Assembly (NCBI RefSeq): GCF_025947365.1
Contig: NZ_CP110012.1
Span: forward strand, 3,162,001 to 3,226,000
Source: Flavobacterium sp. N502540
Lineage (GTDB): Bacteria > Bacteroidota > Bacteroidia > Flavobacteriales > Flavobacteriaceae
DNA length: 64,000 nt
Direction: 5' to 3'
Every line of letters starts with the position of its first letter. The first letter of the stretch is position 1. This document shows, one piece after another, positions 44,036-53,643 of this stretch. The notes beneath the pieces were generated by a model, which made no database searches, was not told the DNA's origin, and saw only the letters and a program-made list of their open reading frames with translations. A program made the translations under genes and the position numbers.

Positions 44036-45223
44036 TTATCTCCTGAATTTGTTTCTGACAATAATATCTTTTAGTCTCTCTTTTAAGTCTTCTCCTGTAT
44101 CAAACACCATTTGTTCATTGTTCGGGAACGGAACTGCACGTTTGTTGAAGTAGTTGATATAACTGTCTTCACAGGCACTTCTGTCTCCTTTGTAGGTAGA
44201 GTAAATATTCTCAAAAATAAATTCACTGCTTACCGGAAAAGATTGTAGTAACTGATTGGTTTTTAAATCAACATAATCCACTTTTGCTGTGATCTGGCAG
44301 GATTTAAATTGTCTGAATTCGTATACGTTTGCACGGAGCATTCTGTAATTGTCTACTTTTATTTCTCTACCCAGACTGTCTTTAACCGGTCTTCCTCTGC
44401 TGTCGAGAAGCGTTTTGACACCGTCTTTTATCTGTCTTTCTTTAATGAATTCCTTCTCTTTGATTTGCTCTGGTGAAATATTGATCTGCACGAAGTTTAC
44501 AATCAGGCTATAATCGTAAACGATGCCTTTTTGTCTAAGACTGTGATAAACCGTCCATTTATCGTTTAGTCCATAGGTTTTAAAATCGAGTAAGTCATCC
44601 TGAAGTGGTTTCGGAATGACCATATTGGTTTCGTTTTTAGCATAAACATCTACAAAATCGGTTCCTTTAAACTGTGCATCGTCCATCAATTTTTTGGTGT
44701 TTTTGTAGTTTGGACTAATGCTTTCCAAATAGAAAAAATCATCGTAGGCTTTTCTAAAATCCAGTTTGTTATTTGATTTTAAAAGTGCAGAAGCATTTTC
44801 ATACAAATATCTAGACAGTGCAATTTTACTGCTTATGATCTGATTGGTATAATTATCAAACTGGAATGTAGCGGTTCTTCCTTGTTTCAATAGTTGCAGA
44901 GGCAATAAAGGTCTGATTTTTTCCTGACGATTGTTCAACTGCATGTAGGTATTGTAAGTGCGTTCTGCATTTACCGGATTTGCTTCTTTTATCATTAATT
45001 CCAGACTACGCAAATCTCTGTCTTTGGCTTTTGCGAAAGCCTCTTCCAGCAAATACACGTAATCTTGTTTTCCTTTAGAATCTTTTTTCGTTCTTAAAGC
45101 TTCAACGGCGCGGTCTATCGCTCCATCGTAATTTCCATCGCTTAGCATGGATTGGGTAGTTTTTACACCACAAGACGACAGTGCTAAAAATAATATTGAA
45201 AACAGGATTGTAATTTTTTTCAT
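44036..45223 (-). CDS. Large lipoprotein of unknown function
   Basis: 395 residues from ATG 45223, which gives a clean lipobox (ILFLALSSCG); a codon 12 bases upstream is less likely. A helical, TPR-like N-terminal part (YDGAIDRAVEALRTKKDSKGKQDYVYLLEEAFAKAKDRD) precedes a strand-rich C-terminal part (NVYEFRQFKSCQITAKVDYVDLKTNQLLQSFPVSSEF). No named family recognised. Confidence 0.6.
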   Translation of the reverse strand: MKKITILFSILFLALSSCGVKTTQSMLSDGNYDGAIDRAVEALRTKKDSKGKQDYVYLLEEAFAKAKDRDLRSLELMIKEANPVNAERTYNTYMQLNNRQEKIRPLLPLQLLKQGRTATFQFDNYTNQIISSKIALSRYLYENASALLKSNNKLDFRKAYDDFFYLESISPNYKNTKKLMDDAQFKGTDFVDVYAKNETNMVIPKPLQDDLLDFKTYGLNDKWTVYHSLRQKGIVYDYSLIVNFVQINISPEQIKEKEFIKERQIKDGVKTLLDSRGRPVKDSLGREIKVDNYRMLRANVYEFRQFKSCQITAKVDYVDLKTNQLLQSFPVSSEFIFENIYSTYKGDRSACEDSYINYFNKRAVPFPNNEQMVFDTGEDLKERLKDIIVRNKFRR

Positions 45224-45334
45224 TCTAAAGACCAATTGATTTTAAAGGAGCAAAGATATCTGTTTTTAGATAAACTAGAAGTTGTGATTTTAATTTAAGA
45301 AGGTGAAATTTTTGTAAAGTGTTTTATTTCAGAT

Positions 45335-45883
45335 CTATTCCTGCTGAATCCATTCATATTTTCCACCTTTAAGGTAAATAATCCCGCCTCCGCAGCTTTC
45401 TTCGGCATGAATAAAGATTCCGTCATTTGGTAGTTTTATTTTGTCTTCTTCTTTTATTTCTGCGTCGCCCAAGATTTCTCCCTGATCGTTTACATTGTTC
45501 CAGACAACCTCCCCCTTTGGAGCTTTTTCGAATATTCCGGCCCAGTCGATTTCTTCAAAACCCTGATTGAGAATAGTATTTCCCATTCCGAAATAATCCG
45601 TTCGGTTTCCATCTCCGAAAACGATTCGCAAACCGCTTTTATTGCTTTTTGTACTTCTTACAATTTCAACCGTTTCATTTTTTCCGTCCCCATCCAGATC
45701 ACATACGATTTTATTTGTTTTGTGTTGGGCCGAAATCACAATAGTATCGGAGCTATTTTGAGTTTCTTTTTTGTCAGTTACTACCAAAGAGTCTTTTGGA
45801 GTAATTCTAGGAGTTTCTGTTTTTGTTTCTTTTTTGCAAGAAATAGCAAGTACCGATAAAAGGAGTAGAGTTGTAATTCTCAT
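45335..45883 (-). CDS. Small lipoprotein with FG-GAP/VCBS-like motif
   Basis: 182 residues from ATG 45883 (MRITTLLLLSVLAISC lipobox). A Ser/Thr/Lys linker is followed by DLDGDGKNETVEIVRSTK, a motif of calcium-binding VCBS/FG-GAP type, and a C-terminal DGIFIHAEESCGGGIIYLKGGKYEW. Envelope protein of unknown role. Confidence 0.6.
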   Translation of the reverse strand: MRITTLLLLSVLAISCKKETKTETPRITPKDSLVVTDKKETQNSSDTIVISAQHKTNKIVCDLDGDGKNETVEIVRSTKSNKSGLRIVFGDGNRTDYFGMGNTILNQGFEEIDWAGIFEKAPKGEVVWNNVNDQGEILGDAEIKEEDKIKLPNDGIFIHAEESCGGGIIYLKGGKYEWIQQE

Positions 45884-45954
45884 ATTTGGCATAGATGAAA
45901 TTTTAAAGTGCTAATGTAAAAAAAAATATGTACGAAAATTTTTGGTTTTACTGA

Positions 45955-46440
45955 TTACTGAAGATTTTGTTTATTCTCGATATCGTTCTTATTATGTTCA
46001 ATTTTGAGAACCCAGAAAGCAAATTTTGAATATTCGATTTCTATAGTGTCGTTAACATTTATAAGACCATAATTTCTTTTGGTAACCTCATATTTAGGAA
46101 TATCTTTCGAATCAAATATAATAATGTAGCTGCTGTTTCTTCTTTGAGTATAGTATTTATCAATCACTTTAAAAGTGTCTACAATTTTAATTTTTGCTTT
46201 AAGGTCCTTTTTGGTTACTCTTAATCTTTTTAAGGCATAGGCAAAGACGATTAGGACTATGGTATCAAAAACGAGAATGAAGATATTCAATATCGTGAAA
46301 TAAGAGTCTGAATCGCATAAACCCCAAGACCAAAGGATAATAAAGAAAAGAAATACAAATAAGAAGATTTTCGTTTTCTCTACTTTTCTTTTTATGGTTT
46401 TGATGTCTTGATCTGTTATTGGGGCTTCGATTTGATTCAT
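45955..46440 (-). CDS. Membrane protein with two N-terminal spans
   Basis: 161 residues. Two spans (IFLFVFLFFIILWSWGL and FTILNIFILVFDTIVLIVFAYAL) are followed by a soluble tail with strands (KVIDKYYTQRRNSSYIIIFD, INVNDTIEIEYSKFAFWVLKIEHNK). No family recognised. Confidence 0.5.
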   Translation of the reverse strand: MNQIEAPITDQDIKTIKRKVEKTKIFLFVFLFFIILWSWGLCDSDSYFTILNIFILVFDTIVLIVFAYALKRLRVTKKDLKAKIKIVDTFKVIDKYYTQRRNSSYIIIFDSKDIPKYEVTKRNYGLINVNDTIEIEYSKFAFWVLKIEHNKNDIENKQNLQ

Positions 46441-46605
46441 TTTGGAGAGGCTGGGTTTGTTTTTAGAGATCTAACAAATTGCATCCAGCTTTAGTTGGAG
46501 ATACAGTATTGATATAAAAAAGGTTTTAAAAGAAAAAGCGATTAGGCTAAAGCTCTTTTGAGACTTTTTATTTACCTCCAGGTAAAGCCGGAGGCGGTAT
46601 AAGAA

Positions 46606-46968
46606 TTACTGTTTTCTTATCTTAATTTGATATACAATTTCCCAAAAGAGGATTGATAGAATAGCATTGGTGAATATGGCGGTTTTAACTAAATAAGGAT
46701 CATATTTGGTCAGCAAATGTAAGTTGGCGAACTGTACGGCTAAAAATAGAGACAAAGCTGCAATTGCAACAGAGCAGATCACATTCAGTACAGGTTTCCA
46801 CTTTAAACCTAAGAAAGAATAAATAATGTTCAAAATAGCAAAACCACAACCCAAAGTAATATAGGGATCTGTTCCTAATTTCTCCCCCAATTGCAGTAAA
46901 AGAGAAGTTGAGGTAAGATATAAAAAGAAAAGGATTGCATAAAAGAGGATTCGTGTTTGAATTTTCAT
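46606..46968 (-). CDS. Small four-span membrane protein
   Basis: 120 residues, almost all hydrophobic: ILFYAILFFLYLTSTSLLLQL, YITLGCGFAILNIIYSFLGL, VLNVICSVAIAALSLFLAVQF, TAIFTNAILSILFWEIVYQI. No family recognised. Confidence 0.5.
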   Translation of the reverse strand: MKIQTRILFYAILFFLYLTSTSLLLQLGEKLGTDPYITLGCGFAILNIIYSFLGLKWKPVLNVICSVAIAALSLFLAVQFANLHLLTKYDPYLVKTAIFTNAILSILFWEIVYQIKIRKQ

Positions 46969-47033
46969 TTTGATATTTTTTAAATAAAACGGAAAAGAGG
47001 TTTTATAGGTTTAGATTTGTTCTCAATTTTAAA

Positions 47034-47417
47034 TTATTCCTTTTGGCTCATGTGTAATGCGATTCTGTTTCCTTCACAGTCTTTAAATTCAGCTACCCAG
47101 CCAAATTCGCCGTTTGAGGTTATGGGAAATAAAATCTCGGCACCATTTTTTACGGCCAGATTTATAGTTTCTTCAATATCTTCGGTATTCAAATAAACAA
47201 GAGTTCCATCTATCGTAGGCTTGTAAATTTCTCCTTGGGCTAAGGCTCCCGAAATACCATTGTTGCCTTCGATAAGCGGAAAGAATGCCATTTCATTATC
47301 ATGAATGCGATCACGTTCAAATTCAAAACCAAAAACCGCCGAATAGAATTGTATGGCTCTTTCTATGTTGGTTACCGGAATTTCAAAATAAACAACAGGA
47401 TTTGATTTTGTTTTCAT
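47034..47417 (-). CDS. VOC family (glyoxalase-like) protein
   Basis: 127 residues with one vicinal-oxygen-chelate repeat pair: NPVVYFEIPVTNIERAIQFYSAVFGFEFER, then VYLNTEDIEETINLAVKNGAEILFP and EFGWVAEFKDCEGNRIALHM. Many members are dioxygenases or resistance proteins; the substrate is unknown. Confidence 0.85.
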   Translation of the reverse strand: MKTKSNPVVYFEIPVTNIERAIQFYSAVFGFEFERDRIHDNEMAFFPLIEGNNGISGALAQGEIYKPTIDGTLVYLNTEDIEETINLAVKNGAEILFPITSNGEFGWVAEFKDCEGNRIALHMSQKE

Positions 47418-47462
47418 TTTGTTTGAGGCTATTTTTTATTGTAAGCGAAGTTAGAGAAAATT

Positions 47463-47939
47463 CTAGTTCAATTGACTGTATTTTATTTTTTCAATTTGTC
47501 GTTTGTGCCGAAGAATATGTACAATGGCATGTTCTGTAAGTTGTTCGATGTCGTACAATTGTCCCCAGCCTGTTTTTATTTTTAGTGAATCGTCAAATTG
47601 TTCTAATTCATCGTCTTTAATTTCTCTGAAAACACTTTCAGTAAAAAGAAAAACATTCGTTAAATCTTTCAGATATTCGACAATGGTGACATGAAAAATT
47701 TTGTCAGGTCGCTGTATATTGTGCCCTTTAAGATTATGAATACTGATCGCATAACTATAACCTGAACTTACAACGTGCGAAAGAATAGCTTGTATGGATT
47801 TGCAATCTTCGTTTGTTGTTTTTTCGTCTGTGATGTTGGTCAAAACATTATCCGGAATACTTTTGATAACGTTTTTAAGATCTAAAATTGCCTGTTCGTA
47901 AATGTCAAGCAATGCTCCAACGGCTCCTGGTCTGTTCAT
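47463..47939 (-). CDS. DinB-like (DfsB/YfiT) four-helix protein
   Basis: 158 residues, helical. Candidate metal-ligand histidines sit in ILSHVVSSG and in HAIVHILRHKRQIEK, the usual spacing of DinB-superfamily bundles. The N-terminus ALLDIYEQAILDLKNVI fits. Role unknown. Confidence 0.75.
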   Translation of the reverse strand: MNRPGAVGALLDIYEQAILDLKNVIKSIPDNVLTNITDEKTTNEDCKSIQAILSHVVSSGYSYAISIHNLKGHNIQRPDKIFHVTIVEYLKDLTNVFLFTESVFREIKDDELEQFDDSLKIKTGWGQLYDIEQLTEHAIVHILRHKRQIEKIKYSQLN

Positions 47940-47961
47940 TTTTGAATTTGTTGGTTATTTT

Positions 47962-48411
47962 TTATTGTAAAAGCGCCTCGATCTTAGTCTCTGATTTTTC
48001 TTTAATTGCACTGTTAGGATGAAAATTCCAGATAATCAGAAATTTTCCTTTTGCAAGATATTCTTCAGGACGTTCGTCAGTTGGCTGACCGTCTTTTCCC
48101 CAAAGTAATCCTTGCAGAAATCGATCGCCCTTAAAAGTGTGTTCAAATTCAAAATACATTACGGATCCACGATCCGTTTTACTTTTAAAATTTTGAATTG
48201 ATTTACTTTTTAAGGTTCCCACAATACTAGCGTAGGTTTCAATATCATTATAAAAAGTACAGGCTTGCGGAGTAATACAAATATTTCCATCGTTTAAAGT
48301 GTAGCCTTTGGGAATTTCTTTGGGTTTTAGTTTTAAATCGGCAATTGTCTGACCGAATAAAGTAGTAGTAAGTAATAAAAATAATACCGACAGGGGAATC
48401 GTAATTTTCAT
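47962..48411 (-). CDS. Exported protein of unknown function
   Basis: 149 residues with a signal peptide (MKITIPLSVLFLLLTTTLFG). The mature part is strand-rich (LKLKPKEIPKGYTLNDGN, SVMYFEFEHTFKGDRFLQGLLWG). No family recognised. Confidence 0.5.
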   Translation of the reverse strand: MKITIPLSVLFLLLTTTLFGQTIADLKLKPKEIPKGYTLNDGNICITPQACTFYNDIETYASIVGTLKSKSIQNFKSKTDRGSVMYFEFEHTFKGDRFLQGLLWGKDGQPTDERPEEYLAKGKFLIIWNFHPNSAIKEKSETKIEALLQ

Positions 48412-48449
48412 GGATTTTGGGGTTTGATTTGCTACGCTAAAGTAGTTTT

Positions 48450-48785
48450 TTATTTTTTTCTTACTTTGACTGTTTTGTCTTTTTCGTCAAAATATAAAAA
48501 ATCTTTGTTTTTCTCAAACCAAGACCTCCACTTTTTTATAGTTTTATCAGGTGGGAATACAGGCATATCAAATGGTTTTTCCATTTTATAAGTAATGCCG
48601 GTGATGTCTATCAAAAACTTTCGAGCTTCGTAAACTTTGTTTAGGCTTATAGACTCATTTTCATTTTTAGATAATCTTTCAAATGATTCGAGGTTGTCTA
48701 GAAAAATTGCCTGAGCATTTTGTGCATTTACTTTGTTTGTAAAGGAAAGTAAAATCAGAAATAAAAGAATGGTTAGTTTTTTCAT
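48450..48785 (-). CDS. Small exported protein of unknown function
   Basis: 111 residues with a signal peptide (MKKLTILLFLILLSFTNKVNA). The mature part is helical and charged (IFLDNLESFERLSKNENESISLNKVYEARKFL), ending KTVKVRKK. No family recognised. It may belong with the exported protein gene that follows on the same strand. Confidence 0.5.
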   Translation of the reverse strand: MKKLTILLFLILLSFTNKVNAQNAQAIFLDNLESFERLSKNENESISLNKVYEARKFLIDITGITYKMEKPFDMPVFPPDKTIKKWRSWFEKNKDFLYFDEKDKTVKVRKK

Positions 48786-48856
48786 AGGTTAGTTTATAAA
48801 AAAAGCACAAAATAAAAAGATATTTGTGCTTTTGTAAAATTAATATTTGTGAGGAA

Positions 48857-49246
48857 TTATTTTCCTTTGTATAATTTTTCTAAATATTCGTTTTTGTCTT
48901 TTTCAGCCTGTACCAAACGTTCGTAAAGCTCCACCACTTTATCAAGGGGGTTAAAATTACAGGAATTATTGGTTATAAAACTGCCAGTAACAGATTCGTG
49001 AAAAGTATTGAAGTAATTGATAACGTTCTCTTCTGAAAAATTCTCAATAGCTTCAACGGTAACGCCAAGCACTTTTGCAATTTCTGCAAGTTTTGCGGCT
49101 TCAATCGTTTCACTTGCTTCTAAATTAGAAACAGATTGCTGACTTACGCCAATCGCAATCGCCAGTGCTTCTTGTTTCATACCTTTAAGCTCTCTGATTC
49201 GGCTGATGTTTCTGCCAATGTGTTTTGATTTTGTTGCTGTGCTCAT
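48857..49246 (-). CDS. XRE-family transcriptional regulator
   Basis: 129 residues. The N-terminal helix-turn-helix is clear: NISRIRELKGMKQEALAIAIGVSQQSVSNLEASETIEAAKLAEIAKVLGVTVEAIENF. The C-terminal ~60 residues form a helical tail (LDKVVELYERLVQAEKDKNEYLEKLY), probably for dimerisation. No obvious target is adjacent. Confidence 0.85.
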   Translation of the reverse strand: MSTATKSKHIGRNISRIRELKGMKQEALAIAIGVSQQSVSNLEASETIEAAKLAEIAKVLGVTVEAIENFSEENVINYFNTFHESVTGSFITNNSCNFNPLDKVVELYERLVQAEKDKNEYLEKLYKGK

Positions 49247-49324
49247 AATTCAAAGGTATTTAAAATTCTTTTATAAAGATTACTGTTGGTAAAAAACATG
49301 TTTTTTTGGATAGAAAACGGTTTT

Positions 49325-50449
49325 TTAGTTTTTAATAAACTTTTTCACCTGAACTTTTTCACCATTCTCTAACTTTATAAAATATACGTTTTTATTTAAA
49401 TTCATTACGTTTACTGAAAAGTCATTTCCAACAAAATTCTCTTTATGAATAACCTTTCCCAGAGCATCTATTATTGAAACTTTAGTATCGTTAGCCCCTT
49501 CAAGATGAACATTTATAAAATCAGTTGTTGGATTAGGAAAGATTTTGAGTTGAGATTTAATTAAATCGGCGATTCCTAAATTTTTGTCATATTCAAAGGT
49601 TGAACGAAATGAATTCCCCCATGATTTGGATGAATTATCCCATATTTCTGTAAGATTTTGTTTAACTGTTCCGTTTGGATTATTAGTGTAAGTCGTTTGC
49701 TCCTCATTTACCAAAGCAGCCGTAGTTCTATCCCGATCCTGACGTAAATGATTTGTTAAAAAACCATTTGTGTCGTATGAATTTGTATAGACGCCTCTTT
49801 CGATCCACTTATTGTTTTCCCAAAGATTCATTGTTTCTATTGAAACCTTTTTTGAGCTATTGTAAGTATAAGTTGATTGCGAAAAATTTTCCCATTTAGA
49901 ACTGGAATTATTCCATTTTTGTCGAGTTATTTGAGTAACTAATCCATCAGAATTATTTGAATAATCATCGAATTGGCTGTCTTTCCAAGTATTTTGACTC
50001 CACATTTGTATAAAATTAGATATTATATTTCCTTTTGAATCATAGGTTGAATTAACTTTAACGGAGTTTTCCCAAGTGTTATTTATCCACCTTTCATGAA
50101 TTGCTACGTCTATTCTTTTTTCATTGTTATAGTTGAAAGAACTTCTTTGAAAGAACACGAATAAATTTGAAGCATTATTCCATGATTTGGTAATCATTTT
50201 ATCTACTACATTATTCGTATTATATTCATAATTTGCTGAATTAAAATTTTTCCAGGTATTAGAATTCAAATCCCATAGTTGAACTAAATCATCTATGATG
50301 TTGTTGTTTTTGTTGTAATTTTTTATAACATAAGTAGAATTTACCCAATTGTTGTTTCTCCAACTTTCGGTTTTGACACTTTTAAGATTCTGACTGTAAA
50401 CGGAGGAAGTTAAGATAATAGTAAATAGTAGGTAAAGTGTTCTTTTCAT
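49325..50449 (-). CDS. Secreted repeat protein with type IX sorting domain
   Basis: 374 residues with a signal peptide (MKRTLYLLFTIILTSSVYS). The middle has about eight imperfect repeats of W-N-N type (SWRNNNWVNS, WDLNSNTWKNF, SWNNASNLF, RWINNTWENS, KWNNSSSKWENF, LWENNKWIER, IWDNSSKSWGN), each followed by a Y-rich strand. The last ~75 residues are a type IX secretion A-type sorting domain (LKIFPNPTTDFINVHLEG ... NVYFIKLENGEKVQVKKFI). It should be exported through the outer membrane and anchored or released. Function unknown. Confidence 0.85.
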   Translation of the reverse strand: MKRTLYLLFTIILTSSVYSQNLKSVKTESWRNNNWVNSTYVIKNYNKNNNIIDDLVQLWDLNSNTWKNFNSANYEYNTNNVVDKMITKSWNNASNLFVFFQRSSFNYNNEKRIDVAIHERWINNTWENSVKVNSTYDSKGNIISNFIQMWSQNTWKDSQFDDYSNNSDGLVTQITRQKWNNSSSKWENFSQSTYTYNSSKKVSIETMNLWENNKWIERGVYTNSYDTNGFLTNHLRQDRDRTTAALVNEEQTTYTNNPNGTVKQNLTEIWDNSSKSWGNSFRSTFEYDKNLGIADLIKSQLKIFPNPTTDFINVHLEGANDTKVSIIDALGKVIHKENFVGNDFSVNVMNLNKNVYFIKLENGEKVQVKKFIKN

Positions 50450-50658
50450 TTTTTAGAATATAATTGAATAGCTTTTTAGTGGGTTTTATAAGGTAAAAAT
50501 AGTATTAAAAAATGGAAAAGAGTTATTGGTTTTTATCAAATGTTATACAATTTGCTTTCTTTTCGGTTTAGGGGCTGGCCACTAACCTTCTAATGGCTTT
50601 TTTATACATTGCTATTTTAATAATCGTAAATAGTTCAATTCATCGGTTGATTTTTTTT

Positions 50659-51171
50659 TTAGCTAATTTTTCGAAGCGTTATACTAATTCTTCCTTCTTC
50701 AGTATTTGATTGCGGAATTGAATGTTGCCAAATTTTTTGAACTTCCTGCGTCATATAAATTAAACTTCCTGCTGTTAATTCGAAACTTTGAAATAACTCA
50801 GGATTTAATATATTTCTAAATTTGAGAGTTCGAACTGCTCCAATCGAAATAATCGCAACTCCGGTTAGCGGTTCTAAAATATCAATTTGGTCGGAATGAT
50901 AACCCATTTTTGATTTCCCGTCTAAGTAATAATTTATAAGACAATTGTTGGGTTCAAAACCAATTATTGCAGAAACTTTTTGATTAATTTCTTTTAGCTC
51001 TGGCAAGAATTCCTGAAATGGATATTCGATTTGAGAGTAGTTGTATGCTTTTCCGAAACTTGCCGTTTTTCTGGCAGTCATTCTTCCGTCCCAAATTACA
51101 TTTGTTTTTAAATTTTCAAATAGTTCGTTTGGATTTTCGATAAAATTTTCGATACATGTAATTCCTTCCAT
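50659..51171 (-). CDS. AlkB-like 2-oxoglutarate/Fe(II) dioxygenase
   Basis: 170 residues. The Fe ligands are seen in GYHSDQ (H and D) and IWQHSIP (H), and the 2-oxoglutarate arginine in GRISITLRKI. The N-terminal substrate lid WDGRMTARKTASFGKAYNYS also fits the AlkB family of oxidative demethylases that repair alkylated DNA or RNA. Confidence 0.88.
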   Translation of the reverse strand: MEGITCIENFIENPNELFENLKTNVIWDGRMTARKTASFGKAYNYSQIEYPFQEFLPELKEINQKVSAIIGFEPNNCLINYYLDGKSKMGYHSDQIDILEPLTGVAIISIGAVRTLKFRNILNPELFQSFELTAGSLIYMTQEVQKIWQHSIPQSNTEEGRISITLRKIS

Positions 51172-51454
51172 TTTTTTTCTTTATATCAAATGTATTTGTT
51201 TTTTCTTATAAATTGTCTCATGAAAATGTTTTTGCGTCAGGGATTGAGGCGGTATCCTTTTGTGAAGTGAAACGGAGCAAAAGATATAGCCGAAAGCCCG
51301 GCCCGCTTTTTTCGGCGGGAGACGCCCAAGGGATTAAATTCTAATTTCATTTTCAAGTTCCAATTATCCACAATCTTGTCTTTTCGAGGAACGAGAAATC
51401 TTCGCAAGAAACTCCGCAAAGAGAAAGAAATTAACGCAGAAATGAGATTGCAAA

Positions 51455-51769
51455 TCAGGAGAATAAATCATCTAAAAAATCCAAATCTGGGTTAATTGTT
51501 TTTATTAATTCTATTTTCTTTTCCCTACGCCAGTCTTTAACTTCTTTTTCGCGAGCAATTGCTTGCTGAATCCAGGTAAACCTTTCATAATACAACAAGT
51601 ATATTACATTATATTTTGACGCAAATGTTTTCTTCCCGCTTGCATTGTTTTCTTTATGTTGGCTTAAACGAACGGTTAAATTATTTGTAACTCCGGTATA
51701 AAAAACAGTTTTTGATTTGTTTGTTATGATGTACACGTAGTAAGTATGATAACCCTCTTGAAGTTGCAT
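51455..51769 (-). CDS. GIY-YIG endonuclease-domain protein
   Basis: 104 residues with the motif YYVYIITNKSKTVFYTGVTNNL (the GIY-YIG pair reads YVY and YTG), the conserved arginine in LTVRLSQHKE, the KYNVIYLLYYERF strand and the EREKEVKDWRREKKIELIK helix. Stand-alone domain proteins like this are common in Flavobacteriia genomes; their role is unclear. Confidence 0.85.
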   Translation of the reverse strand: MQLQEGYHTYYVYIITNKSKTVFYTGVTNNLTVRLSQHKENNASGKKTFASKYNVIYLLYYERFTWIQQAIAREKEVKDWRREKKIELIKTINPDLDFLDDLFS

Positions 51770-52150
51770 TTTACTTTTTTTGTAAAAATAAGTTTTTTTA
51801 AAGAATTTTCTTTCTTTTTCTTTAAATAATTCATATTCTAATCTTTGTAGAGTTTCTTGTGAAGATTTCTCATTCTTCGAAATGACAAGATTGGCGATAA
51901 ACTATATGCATAGATAAACTTTGTGTGGGCCTCGGCTTCGCTCAGCCAGGCAAACGCTTGAAATCTGCAATAAAAAAACCGTCATAATCCGTGTTTTCGC
52001 AAAGCGAATCCGCGTCATCCGTGTGCTATATTGACGACTATTTTTGTCGATCAAGTAGTATGATTTACTTCGTCAGTCGCTATCGCTCGAGTCTTCTCTG
52101 TCGAAATGACAAGATTGGGGTGAGGCTTCGACTTCGCTCAGCCTGACGAA
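51770..52150. repeat. Gene-free region with dispersed repeat fragments
   Basis: About 380 bases. CGGCTTCGCTCAGCC (around 51935) and GACTTCGCTCAGCC (around 52130) are related, as are CGAAATGACAAGATTGG copies near 51877 and 52104. A third TTCGACTTCGCTCAGG copy occurs near 57405. This is probably a dispersed non-coding repeat family. Confidence 0.5.
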
Positions 52151-52166
52151 TGGTTGCATCCTGAAA

Positions 52167-52200
52167 CAAAAAAATCCCGCCTCAATGAAGAAACGGGATG
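52167..52200 (-). terminator. Terminator of lysA
   Basis: On the minus strand ATCCCG ... CGGGAT forms a stem followed by a T run, about 30 bases past the lysA stop. Confidence 0.75.
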
Positions 52201-52227
52201 CAATAGATATTCTCTTTTTTTTTATTT

Positions 52228-53451
52228 TTAAACTGTTGCAGCAACTTCCTGTGGCAACGGAATTTGATTTTTAAGTAAATCTTCGAATGTTTCGTGAGCA
52301 CGAATCAGGATTCCTTGACCGTTCATCCATAAAACTTCAGCTGGTTTGTATCTTGAATTGTAGTTCGAAGACATCGAGAAGCAATAAGCTCCTGCATTTC
52401 TGAACGCTAAGATATCACCTTCTGTAATCTCTGAAATTCTGCGGTTGTTGGCAAAAGTATCCGTTTCGCAGATGTAACCAACTACCGAGTAAAAACGCTC
52501 TTTTCCTTTTGGGTTGGAGATGTTTTCAATATGGTGCTGTGAACCGTAAAACATCGGACGGATTAAGTGATTGAAACCACTGTCAACCCCTGCGAAAACT
52601 GTCGAAGTAGTTTGTTTTACTACGTTTACTTTGGCTAAGAAGAAACCAGCTTCGCTCACCAGGAATTTTCCGGGCTCGAAAATCAACGTTAAATCTCTAC
52701 CGTATTCTGTACAGAAAGAATTGAATCTTTTAGATAATTTTTTACCTAATTCTTCAATATCCGTTTCGATATCGTCTTTTTTGTAAGGTACTTTGAATCC
52801 GCTTCCGAAATCTAAGAATTGTAATTCTTTGAAATGTTTAGCCGTATCAAATAAGATTTCAGCGGCATACAAGAATACTTCGATATCTAAAATATCTGAT
52901 CCTGTGTGCATGTGAATCCCCACAATATGCATTTTCGTATTTTCAACAATTCGTAAAATATGTGGTATCTGGTGAACAGAGATTCCGAATTTACTATCGA
53001 TATGTCCAACGGAAATATTAGCATTTCCACCCGCCATTACGTGTGGATTGATACGAATACATACCGGTATATTAGGATGTTTGGTTCCGAATTGCTCTAA
53101 AATAGATAAATTGTCAATGTTGATCTGTACACCCATTGCGGCCACTTCTTCGATTTCTTCTAAAGAAACTCCGTTTGGTGTAAAGAAAATTTTGTCAGGA
53201 TCATAGCCGGCATGAAGTCCTAATTGAACTTCCTGAATAGATACAGTATCCAGGCCAGACCCCATGTTCTTTAATAGCTGAAGAATGGCAACGTTAGACA
53301 ATGCCTTCATGGCATAATTAACTCTTAAGTTTTCTACCTTAGAGAAAGCTTTAGTTAACCTGTTGTACTGAGATTGGATTTTTTCGGCATCATATACATA
53401 TAATGGACTTCCAAATTGGTCTGCTAACTGCAGTAAATCTTTTGCTTGCAT
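52228..53451 (-). CDS. lysA: Diaminopimelate decarboxylase
   Basis: 407 residues; the last step of lysine synthesis, from meso-diaminopimelate, PLP-dependent. Seen: SPLYVYDAEKIQSQYNRL, the PLP lysine in NYAMKALSN, the histidine in GIHMHTGSDI, the glycine-rich phosphate site FLDFGSGFKVPY, IFEPGKFLV, and the cysteine region GYICETDTFANN. All family motifs are intact. Confidence 0.94.
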   Translation of the reverse strand: MQAKDLLQLADQFGSPLYVYDAEKIQSQYNRLTKAFSKVENLRVNYAMKALSNVAILQLLKNMGSGLDTVSIQEVQLGLHAGYDPDKIFFTPNGVSLEEIEEVAAMGVQINIDNLSILEQFGTKHPNIPVCIRINPHVMAGGNANISVGHIDSKFGISVHQIPHILRIVENTKMHIVGIHMHTGSDILDIEVFLYAAEILFDTAKHFKELQFLDFGSGFKVPYKKDDIETDIEELGKKLSKRFNSFCTEYGRDLTLIFEPGKFLVSEAGFFLAKVNVVKQTTSTVFAGVDSGFNHLIRPMFYGSQHHIENISNPKGKERFYSVVGYICETDTFANNRRISEITEGDILAFRNAGAYCFSMSSNYNSRYKPAEVLWMNGQGILIRAHETFEDLLKNQIPLPQEVAATV

Positions 53452-53468
53452 CTGTAAACTATTTTCAG

Positions 53469-53498
53469 CAAACTTATTACTCTTTTACCGATTGACAA
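53469..53498 (-). promoter_or_regulatory. Promoter of lysA
   Basis: On the minus strand TTTG (53498-53495) and TAAGTTTG (53476-53469) lie about 19 bases apart; the -7 box is 18 bases before the lysA ATG. Confidence 0.6.
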
Positions 53499-53606
53499 AT
53501 TTTAAATTGAAAAATAACAAATTGTAACAAATTGTTATAAAATAAACATTTAAAGTTTTTTTTAACTTTTAATGGTTTCTAATTCTTATTTAGAGTGAAT
53601 AAAAAT

Positions 53607-53614
53607 TATATTTG
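53607..53614 (+). promoter_or_regulatory. -7 box of the TonB-dependent receptor gene
   Basis: TATATTTG matches TAnnTTTG, 29 bases before the ATG at 53644. No clear iron-box was identified. Confidence 0.5.
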
Positions 53615-53643
53615 CCCCAAAATTACATTATTAGAGATTATTT

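Noticed and set aside
51237..51419. 60-codon minus-strand frame
   Set aside because: It lies in repeat-like non-coding sequence and encodes no recognisable protein.
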